DNA from: Burkholderiales bacterium
Lineage (GTDB): Bacteria > Pseudomonadota > Gammaproteobacteria > Burkholderiales > Burkholderiaceae
Assembly (NCBI GenBank): GCA_903643055.1
Contig: CAHJWV010000614.1
Span: 1-15,092 of the forward strand
Length of the DNA: 15,092 bases
Reading direction: 5' to 3'
The notes under the pieces were generated by a model, which was not told the DNA's origin, did no database searches, and saw only the letters and a list, made by a program, of their open reading frames with translations. The position numbers and the translations under genes were made by a program. This document shows positions 1 to 6,189 of the stretch, piece by piece. The stretch's first letter is position 1. The number at the start of each line of letters is the position of its first letter.

Positions 1-15
1 AGCCCTGCCTTTAAC

Positions 16-30
16 TCTCAATTCTTGAGA
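16..30. promoter_or_regulatory. 15-bp inverted repeat, possible operator
   Basis: The sequence TCTCAA-TTC-TTGAGA is a perfect 6-bp dyad with a 3-bp spacer. It lies about 25 bp upstream of the possible -35 box at 55. That is a plausible place for an activator or repressor to bind, but it could equally be a chance palindrome. No regulator is identified. Confidence 0.25.
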
Positions 31-54
31 ATAACAAGTCTTCAAGCCGCCAAA

Positions 55-83
55 TTGAATCAAAAAGTTAACAAAAATAACAT
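55..83 (+). promoter_or_regulatory. Possible sigma-70 promoter
   Basis: TTGAAT at 55-60 and TAACAT at 78-83 are separated by exactly 17 bp of A-rich sequence. Each box matches four of six consensus positions. It sits in the most AT-rich part of the leader and points towards the lipoprotein gene. The evidence is by eye only. Confidence 0.3.
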
Positions 84-137
84 TTAACACGGACCTTAGG
101 ACTTATCCAACACTCTGCGCCCCCCTCTCCCCTCGTC

Positions 138-163
138 GCAATCCCCTTCAAATCAAGGATTGC
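138..163 (+). other. Imperfect hairpin in the leader
   Basis: GCAATCCCCTT (138-148) can pair with AAGGATTGC (155-163) across a 6-nt loop, giving 9 bp with a 2-nt bulge. No run of T follows, so it is not an intrinsic terminator. It could be a leader RNA fold, or chance. Confidence 0.25.
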
Positions 164-391
164 AAGCCATAAACGCAGTCGATGAATTTAAACAATTAAG
201 CGTAACAGACCTGTTCTTGCCGTTACGTAGCCTTCTGTCGGATGCGGTTAACCTGCAGTCTGCAATCAAGCCGTTGGTGTGAAACGCCCAGATACTCAGT
301 CTGGCAACACCGAGCAACAGTGCCGCGCGGATACGAATCCTGTATCACTCGCCGACCTCGTCGGTTCTCGTGCACTTGCACTGCGAAGGGA

Positions 392-416
392 CTTGCAGAT
401 CAGTCAGATCTGCAAG
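392..416 (+). promoter_or_regulatory. Perfect 10-bp hairpin upstream of the lipoprotein gene
   Basis: CTTGCAGATC (392-401) and GATCTGCAAG (407-416) are perfect reverse complements around the 5-nt loop AGTCA. The element ends 37 nt before the ATG at 454. There is no T-tract after it, so it does not look like a terminator. It could be a DNA operator or an mRNA structure that controls stability or translation of the first gene. The pairing is certain; the role is inferred. Confidence 0.55.
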
Positions 417-453
417 ACATGTTGTCCATGACCTCAGGGTCGGAGCGTTTCAC

Positions 454-1119
454 ATGAATTCTCAATTCAAATTTGCATTGCTGGTCGCGGCACAAAGCGC
501 CGTATGTTTGGGTCTCGTCGCATGCGGTGGCGCAAGCGACAACGAAGATCTTGCTTCCAATTCAACTCCTCAGATCGAAGCCGAGTCGCAACAATTGCCC
601 CCCGGCACAGCCGCGTCCAATCGCGAACATTCACTCGCCACATCGACCAATACTTGGATCAAAGTAGCTTCCGAATATCAAATGTTCAACGTCCCCACCT
701 CACAGACCGTCCGCTTTGGCAGCGGTTCGCATTGGGTGGAAAGAACACTGGTCGGAAAGGCGTACTGCGGCATTTCATCCTTTGGGATGGACCCCGTTGC
801 AGGCACACAAAAGCAATGCCAAATTAAGAGCGTCGCAACTGCCCCGGCTACGCCGGTCACTGGGTCTGCTACGTTAGCTTGGATTGCTCCTCAAATTAAT
901 GCGGACGGGAGCGCTCTGAATGATTTGGCTGGCTTTCGCATTTACTATGGCACGTCTAGCCACAACTACACCAAGGTCATCACAATCACTGACCGGCACA
1001 TTGTTTCGTACGTCATCAACAATCTTCCAGCTGCCACCTATTACTTGACCGTCAAAGCTTACGATACAAGCAACAACGAGAGTTCTAGTTCTGCCGAATT
1101 GACGAAGACGATCAAGTGA
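454..1119 (+). CDS. Secreted lipoprotein with C-terminal fibronectin type III domain
   Basis: A 221-residue protein. The ATG at 454 is preferred over an in-frame ATG at 370 because it has GGAG at 442-445 and directly begins a signal peptide. That peptide has a short basic and hydrophobic stretch ending in the lipobox L21-V22-A23-C24. Gly at +2 predicts outer-membrane sorting. A disordered linker (about 25-65) follows. Next is a small domain (about 67-127) with W68, a VRFGSG motif and a Cys pair (C105, C122), of a type that recurs in secreted proteobacterial proteins. Residues about 132-219 form an FN3-like beta-sandwich, ending in the typical pattern YYLTVKAYDTSNNES. No catalytic domain is visible, so a binding or scaffolding role at the cell surface or with the polysaccharide is inferred. 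It lies 129 bp before the beta-helix gene on the same strand, probably co-transcribed. Confidence 0.85.
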   Translation: MNSQFKFALLVAAQSAVCLGLVACGGASDNEDLASNSTPQIEAESQQLPPGTAASNREHSLATSTNTWIKVASEYQMFNVPTSQTVRFGSGSHWVERTLVGKAYCGISSFGMDPVAGTQKQCQIKSVATAPATPVTGSATLAWIAPQINADGSALNDLAGFRIYYGTSSHNYTKVITITDRHIVSYVINNLPAATYYLTVKAYDTSNNESSSSAELTKTIK

Positions 1120-1235
1120 TTCAACTATCGAGTCACTGACACTTGACGATGACCAAGGTGAAAACCGGCGTTCGATCGTCTACATCATCAACTAGGTATC
1201 AGCTTGATCGAATCGCTGTACCGAGATAGCAAATT

Positions 1236-1240
1236 AGGAG
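1236..1240 (+). promoter_or_regulatory. Ribosome binding site fixing the beta-helix start
   Basis: AGGAG lies 8 nt before the ATG at 1249 and supports that start over the in-frame TTG at 1204, which has no comparable site and would put 15 extra polar residues before the signal peptide. Confidence 0.7.
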
Positions 1241-1248
1241 TTTTTGTG

Positions 1249-2898
1249 ATGAAGAATCGTATTTTTGAATTGGGCCTCCTAGCATTGGCCTTGACTGCTT
1301 GTGGCCTTGCTCAAGCAACTACCTATTACGTGTCGGACTGTCAAGCCGGGGCGTCAGCAGGATGTGTCGCAGGAAGCGACAGCAACAGCGGAACAAGCTC
1401 ATCGAAGCCTTGGAAAACAGCGGGCAAAATTCGGGAACAGTTCTCTGGGATGGCCGCTGGCGATCAAATTCTTTTTGCCCGCGGTGGTTCTTGGATTAAC
1501 GCATCCATGGATCCCCTACAAAGCCTAAAGGCAACTGCGACAAACCCAATCGTATTTGACAGTTATGACCCTACGTGGGGAGGAACTGAACGGCCAATCC
1601 TGACCGAGTCGCGCAAGGACACCAAGTTATTCGCATTCGACAACAACGGCGCCGCGGTTGCTGACGGTGGATATGTTCTCAGGAACCTCGACTTACGTGG
1701 CAACGGCAAAGGACTGTGGGGCGTTTTTACCAGCGGCGCGGTCAGCGACTTGACGATGTCCAATTTGAATATTCAGGGTTTCGTTATTGGTGTTCATTGT
1801 GGCCTTAGCATTGAAAGAGTACAGTTACTTAACTCGACCATTACCAACAACGGCTCTCAAGGAATTTTATGGGGTTGCAATAACTCATTAGTTGAAGGCA
1901 ATACCTTTGACCATAATGGGTATATTTCTACGGATGGTCGAGATCACTCCATTTACTTGAATAATGAACTTCCTAGTGCAAAGAATGTGACGGTTCGGGG
2001 CAACAAGCTGTTGAACAATTCTGTCCCTATAAGTGGTGGAATTTGCGGAGGTGTACCACTCGTCGCCCATGGAATGTGGAATGGCGTAACAATCGAAAAT
2101 AATACAATCTACCAGGCTCCGGGCACAGCCAATCCAGGCTGCTGGGGCATCGCCATCGATGCGGCATATCCCAACGCTGAAATATTTTCCAATGTCGTGA
2201 TACGTGGAAACACCATCGCGAACGTTGGGGGAATCGGCATTGGCTGCGCGTCGTGTGTCGCACCAGTGATTGAAAACAACGTGATTGTCATGGAGGCCGG
2301 ACCTGAAATGGTCGGCATTCAAATACCGGATCGTTCTCGTGGTGCTGGGGATACTGCAGATGTAGGCGCCATCATCCGAAATAATTCAATCTATTTCAAA
2401 TCAGCCCCGTCGTATGCACAAGGTATTTCATTTGCAACCCAAAACGGCTCCACCGCTGGCTCGAAATTGCAAGTAACCTCCAATCTCATTTATTTCGCAG
2501 CCACTTCAAACGGCAATCACCAATGCTTTGATACCACTGGAGTAGGGTTGTCAAATTTTCAATCCTTTGATTACAACCTATGCTACGACGCGTCAGGCAA
2601 TGGCCGCTATAGCTCGCTCTATCCCACCCTGGCCAACGCCAAGTCAGCAGGTTTTGACGTTCATGGCCTCTCGGCAAATCCAATGTTGGTCGCCGCACCG
2701 TCCAGCAGCAATGGCTGGTCAATGGCACTGAGCCCAAACTCTCCGGCTGTGAATGCAGGCAGCTTGTCAGGAAGTGCATCCAAGGATCGGATGTCGATCT
2801 TGCGTTCCAGTCCAGATATCGGAGCCTTTGAGTTTGTTCCTGCGGGGACTACAGACAACATGCCGCCTGCAGCACCTAGCAGCGTCATGGTCCAATAA
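1249..2898 (+). CDS. Secreted right-handed parallel beta-helix protein
   Basis: A 549-residue protein. The N-terminus has a hydrophobic signal (about 4-17). It can be read two ways: lipobox L15-T16-A17-C18, or signal peptidase I cleavage after A21-Q22-A23. The mature start TTYYVSD, Asn/Gly-rich repeats such as NNTIYQ, GNTIANVG, ENNVIV and RNNSIYF, and the C-terminal DIGAFEF (from D523) are hallmarks of right-handed beta-helix proteins (pectate-lyase/NosD-like fold). Several Cys residues suggest disulfides outside the cytoplasm. Such proteins in EPS loci are often polysaccharide lyases, epimerases or surface adhesins, but the catalytic residues cannot be assigned by eye. The last residues (PPAAPSSVMVQ) look like the opening of an FN3 domain that is then missing. 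Stretches of the gene are AT-rich (near 40% GC). It is followed 21 bp later by a strong terminator. Confidence 0.87.
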   Translation: MKNRIFELGLLALALTACGLAQATTYYVSDCQAGASAGCVAGSDSNSGTSSSKPWKTAGKIREQFSGMAAGDQILFARGGSWINASMDPLQSLKATATNPIVFDSYDPTWGGTERPILTESRKDTKLFAFDNNGAAVADGGYVLRNLDLRGNGKGLWGVFTSGAVSDLTMSNLNIQGFVIGVHCGLSIERVQLLNSTITNNGSQGILWGCNNSLVEGNTFDHNGYISTDGRDHSIYLNNELPSAKNVTVRGNKLLNNSVPISGGICGGVPLVAHGMWNGVTIENNTIYQAPGTANPGCWGIAIDAAYPNAEIFSNVVIRGNTIANVGGIGIGCASCVAPVIENNVIVMEAGPEMVGIQIPDRSRGAGDTADVGAIIRNNSIYFKSAPSYAQGISFATQNGSTAGSKLQVTSNLIYFAATSNGNHQCFDTTGVGLSNFQSFDYNLCYDASGNGRYSSLYPTLANAKSAGFDVHGLSANPMLVAAPSSSNGWSMALSPNSPAVNAGSLSGSASKDRMSILRSSPDIGAFEFVPAGTTDNMPPAAPSSVMVQ

Positions 2899-2919
2899 CA
2901 AGAATTACCCATTCCTCAG

Positions 2920-2951
2920 GCCCGATTGCTTCTAAGCAATCGGGCTTTTTT
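2920..2951 (+). terminator. Rho-independent terminator after the beta-helix gene
   Basis: GCCCGATTGCT (2920-2930) pairs perfectly with AGCAATCGGGC (2935-2945) around a TCTA tetraloop, giving an 11-bp stem, followed directly by six T (2946-2951). It separates the two secreted-protein genes from the hydrolase-led operon. This is the clearest terminator in the window. Confidence 0.93.
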
Positions 2952-3127
2952 CGTTGTGCAGCTAGATGGCGCTAATCGGCAGGCTTCGCATCAATAAATT
3001 TCAAGTCGTCACGCCGCTCATCTGAGTGGGCGGGATGTCATTTTTAGAAAGCGCGGGCCACAATCTCGCTATACGCCATAACCGGCCGCCTGTAGTGACA
3101 CTTCTGCAAGTTTTCAGACTCTGTCGG

Positions 3128-3142
3128 ATGTGTCATACACAT
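3128..3142. promoter_or_regulatory. 15-bp inverted repeat upstream of the hydrolase operon
   Basis: ATGTGT-CAT-ACACAT is a perfect 6-bp dyad with a 3-bp spacer, ending 83 bp before the ATG at 3226. It lies in the gene-free stretch 2952-3225, which must hold the promoter of the next operon because a terminator lies just upstream. An operator role is inferred. No convincing -35/-10 pair was found in this stretch. Confidence 0.35.
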
Positions 3143-3225
3143 GGAAGCGGAAGGCCGGCATATCGAAAAAGACATAAATCCGACGTATCGGCATTCAGCA
3201 CAGGCAAGTTCAACGCGATCAATCC

Positions 3226-5166
3226 ATGTCAGGTACGGACATATCCATTCACGGCGAAGCCTCACAAGATCCAAGCTCCACCCGCCTGAGCTTGAGCTTG
3301 CCATCATCAACGAAACGAAACTTGACTGAGTCCAATTCCTCGAAACCTCCTGGCTCCGAGTCAAAGGTGCTGGCAGCTGCCGAATCGATTTACTTTGGCG
3401 ACGCAGAAGAGCCCTGCCATGGATGGTGGCATGCAAGCCAGGAACCTAGCCTTGTCGCCGTCGTAATCTGTTCGCCATTTGGGCTTGAAGACCTATCTGT
3501 TTACAGAAGCCTTAAATATTTGGCCACATCGCTCGCTGCGGCGGGCTTGCCTGCCATTCGTTTTGATTACGCAGGCTGCGGGGACTCGGTGGGCCACGAC
3601 GTGGATGGTGATCAGGTCCCGGCATGGATTGAATCCGTCCACGCCGCTGCCGATGTGGCTCGAAGTCTTTCCGGTGCGGCACATGTAGCACTGGTTGGTG
3701 TTCGACTGGGGGCTTTGCTGGCCGCAGAAACTTGCCGCATACGCCAAGATGTTTGCAGCCTCGTTGCCATCGCACCACCATCCAGCGGACGAGCCTTTGT
3801 GCGAGAGAGCCGAATGTTCGGCGCCTCGGCCGGCGTAGGTAACACTCGCAATGATGGAGGCACACAAGCAGGAGGCTTCGTCCTGAGCGGCCCGACCTGC
3901 GAATCACTTTCGCGTCTCAGCCTTCCTAAGGAAGGAGTACCGGTTGTTCCGTCCGCCCTGATCATCGATCGAGACGACATGCCTGCAACTGCGTGGAGTC
4001 AACAACTGACTCACCTCTGCGCACGCATTGAACAGGAGGCCCACCCAGGATTTTCCGCAATGATCGCGTCGCCCCACCACTCGATCACTCCCGTGAAAAT
4101 GATGATGCGTGCAGTTACGTGGTTAGAGCAGAACGTCAATGAGACCTCGCCCTTCACGACGATCGGGGAAGCTCCACCGGCTCACTTCGTTGGTCAACGC
4201 GTGTCCATCCAATCGGCCGATCGGCCTCAAGTAGACGAGCAAACAATTCAACTCGCACCTAAGCCCCATCTCATCGCTCAACTCACCGAATTGGGCCTGT
4301 CCTCTTCAGGCTTCGTCCCAAAAAATCGCAAAGCGCTTTTGATACTCAATACAGGAAGTGAACGGCGAATCGGCCCTAATCGTTTATGGGTGTCTTTTGC
4401 GCGTGAAAGGGCCGCCAAAGGCGATGTGGTTCTGCGCCTAGATCAAGCCGGCGTCGGCGACAGTGAAGCTCACCCTGGCGCTTCCGAAAATGACGTCTAT
4501 AGCCCAACGGTGCTGAACGACATCAGTTCGGCGATCTCTTGGCTGAAAGAACAGCGGCATGTTACGAACGTCACCCTGATCGGTGTCTGTTCTGGGGCGT
4601 ATCACGGCTTCCAGGCCGCTATGGCGAAATTGCCGGTGGATCATGTGGTGTCGATCAATCCTTTGTTGTTCTACTGGCACTCAGGCATTTCGCTGAAAGA
4701 CACCTCAACGCATCCTGGTGGTCAGTTGGAACATATGGCCAACGCAGGCCGCAGCCTTCGTGATCCCAAAAAGTGGCTGCAGTTGATACAGGGTAAAACT
4801 GACATGAAAGGCCTGATGCGAGTGTTGGCCGCACGTGGCAAGCGGCGGATCAAGCTGCAGTTCCGCACGCTGGCACGAACCATGGGCCGACCCGTTGCCC
4901 AGGACCTCGCGGCAGATTTGCAGGCAGTGACACAGTCAGGCGTGTCACTTCACTTTGTGTTCGCCCGCGGCGACCCCGGGCAAATCATTCTTCGCGAAGA
5001 GGCTGGGGCAGTAGGAGAACGTTTGCAGCGCGACAAAAAAATCAGCGTCACTGTGATCGATAACGCTGATCACACGTTCACCGCAGCCAGTGCGCGGCTT
5101 CGACTGACGCAAGCCCTGCATCACTTGCTGGATGAGTTCAGCCATAAAGAAATGCATCGACACTGA
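3226..5166 (+). CDS. Tandem (two-domain) alpha/beta hydrolase of an EPS locus
   Basis: A 646-residue protein about twice the length of a single alpha/beta hydrolase. After a Ser-rich N-terminus (1-50), domain 1 (about 52-310) has RFDYAGCGDS (112-121) and an elbow GVRLG (158-162) in which the nucleophile position is Arg160. It also has candidate D248 and H284/H285. Domain 2 (about 365-640) repeats the fold, with RLDQAGVGDS and an elbow GVCSG (453-457) whose nucleophile position is Cys455, plus candidate D583 and H616. From memory, exosortase-associated EPS loci encode two separate neighbouring hydrolases with similar GxRLGA and GxC elbows, so this looks like their fusion. Substrate is unknown; acyl removal or transfer on a polysaccharide precursor is a guess. 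The ATG at 3226 has no clear ribosome site, and the frame is closed by TAA near 3176, so the start is moderately sure. First gene of the + operon, 86 nt before the oxygenase. Confidence 0.85.
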   Translation: MSGTDISIHGEASQDPSSTRLSLSLPSSTKRNLTESNSSKPPGSESKVLAAAESIYFGDAEEPCHGWWHASQEPSLVAVVICSPFGLEDLSVYRSLKYLATSLAAAGLPAIRFDYAGCGDSVGHDVDGDQVPAWIESVHAAADVARSLSGAAHVALVGVRLGALLAAETCRIRQDVCSLVAIAPPSSGRAFVRESRMFGASAGVGNTRNDGGTQAGGFVLSGPTCESLSRLSLPKEGVPVVPSALIIDRDDMPATAWSQQLTHLCARIEQEAHPGFSAMIASPHHSITPVKMMMRAVTWLEQNVNETSPFTTIGEAPPAHFVGQRVSIQSADRPQVDEQTIQLAPKPHLIAQLTELGLSSSGFVPKNRKALLILNTGSERRIGPNRLWVSFARERAAKGDVVLRLDQAGVGDSEAHPGASENDVYSPTVLNDISSAISWLKEQRHVTNVTLIGVCSGAYHGFQAAMAKLPVDHVVSINPLLFYWHSGISLKDTSTHPGGQLEHMANAGRSLRDPKKWLQLIQGKTDMKGLMRVLAARGKRRIKLQFRTLARTMGRPVAQDLAADLQAVTQSGVSLHFVFARGDPGQIILREEAGAVGERLQRDKKISVTVIDNADHTFTAASARLRLTQALHHLLDEFSHKEMHRH

Positions 5167-5252
5167 GCCAAAATTGCCATTGGTCATGCGACGGGTCCCC
5201 CGTCGAATCTCTGCTCCCACGCGCCAATGCGGCATGAAAGGACTCAATTCTG

Positions 5253-6164
5253 ATGAACCACGTCAATAGCGAAGCCGCAGCGGCCCGCGACGTCCCCGCT
5301 GCAACGTCACCTATTCTGCCAATCCGGATGGACGATGGTTTCAAACTCGACACCATGCACGCTCGCGAAATAGGCGAAGACCTGTCGGAAAGCTATTGTT
5401 TCGCCGAACCCTTTCCTCACATTGTGTTAGATAACTTTCTGCCGGAAATTGTGGCGCGTTTAGCGCTGAACAACTTCCCCGATCAAAAGCTTCAGTCTGA
5501 TCGTGTATTTGAAATGGGCTATGCCGGGCTGCACAAAAGGCAAATTCTTCCTGAGGACTGCAATTCCTCGTCTCGCGCCCTTTTTCATTTTTTCAACTCC
5601 CAACCTGTATTGGAATTCCTTGAAGGACTATCGTCCATACAAGGCTTGATACCTGATCCACATTTCGACGGCGGAGGTTATCATGAAACGGCCAGCGGTG
5701 GAAAACTTGGAATTCACGCCGACTTTCGCATCAATGAACGACTTCATCTGAATCGCCGGATGAATCTGATCGTTTATCTGAATGAAAAATGGGAAAAGCA
5801 TTACGGCGGCTATTTGGAACTATGGGACCGGAAAATGATAGCGAAGCAACATGCCATCGCGCCAATTTTCAATCGATGTGTTATTTTTAATACTGATGCG
5901 GATTCGTATCATGGTCATCCCGATCCAATGACATTACCCCCTGGACTATTGAGGCGGTCTTTGGCCCTTTACTACTACACGGCCTCAAAAGAGATTTATA
6001 AAGAGCTACCCAACAGCGATACCATTTATCAAGCGCGCCCGGGCGATGACGCAAAAACACAGCGAGAAGCGCGCAATTTACGACTCGATCAACATCTGAG
6101 GCAATGGGTACCGCCCGCGCTGCTTCGCTATGCTTTCGCCATCAAGCGGCGCATTATTCGCTAA
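5253..6164 (+). CDS. 2-oxoglutarate/Fe(II)-dependent oxygenase (prolyl 4-hydroxylase-like)
   Basis: A 303-residue protein. The ATG at 5253 follows AAAGGA (5237-5242) by 10 nt. The N-terminal part (about 50-90) has the FPHIVLDNFLP pattern that opens many 2OG-Fe(II) oxygenases. The double-stranded beta-helix core carries the iron ligands H155-x-D157 and a distal His in SYHGHP (H220 or H222). Arg235 in RRSLALYYY is placed to bind the 2-oxoglutarate carboxylate, so the enzyme looks intact. No signal peptide is seen; it is probably cytoplasmic. Position between hydrolase and polymerase suggests hydroxylation of a sugar, acyl substituent or lipid carrier-linked intermediate, but the substrate cannot be read from the sequence. 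Parts of the gene are AT-rich (around 40% GC) compared with the following genes. The polymerase start follows 25 nt after its stop. Confidence 0.9.
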   Translation: MNHVNSEAAAARDVPAATSPILPIRMDDGFKLDTMHAREIGEDLSESYCFAEPFPHIVLDNFLPEIVARLALNNFPDQKLQSDRVFEMGYAGLHKRQILPEDCNSSSRALFHFFNSQPVLEFLEGLSSIQGLIPDPHFDGGGYHETASGGKLGIHADFRINERLHLNRRMNLIVYLNEKWEKHYGGYLELWDRKMIAKQHAIAPIFNRCVIFNTDADSYHGHPDPMTLPPGLLRRSLALYYYTASKEIYKELPNSDTIYQARPGDDAKTQREARNLRLDQHLRQWVPPALLRYAFAIKRRIIR

Positions 6165-6189
6165 ACAATACGGCATCCATCACCGACGC

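Larger units (their letters stand above)
1..453. other. Gene-free leader upstream of the EPS locus
   Basis: No credible coding sequence is seen in this 453-base stretch; short open frames here lack ribosome sites and recognisable protein character. The first 100 bases are AT-rich. Visible structures are a 6-3-6 dyad at 16-30, a weak sigma-70-like promoter at 55-83, an imperfect hairpin at 138-163 and a perfect 10-bp hairpin at 392-416. If the promoter is real, the first gene has a leader of roughly 360 nt, which is long enough for post-transcriptional control. Confidence 0.6.

Noticed and set aside
1171..1212. Inverted repeat TTCGATC/GATCGAA between the lipoprotein and beta-helix genes
   Set aside because: Only 7 bp with a 28-nt loop and no T-tract; too weak to call a terminator or operator.
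1888..2322. 144-codon minus-strand frame inside the beta-helix gene
   Set aside because: It lies wholly within a clear gene on the other strand and its translation has no family character.
3044..3436. 130-codon open frame on the minus strand across the hydrolase start
   Set aside because: It overlaps the start of the well-supported hydrolase gene, has no recognisable domain and no ribosome site.
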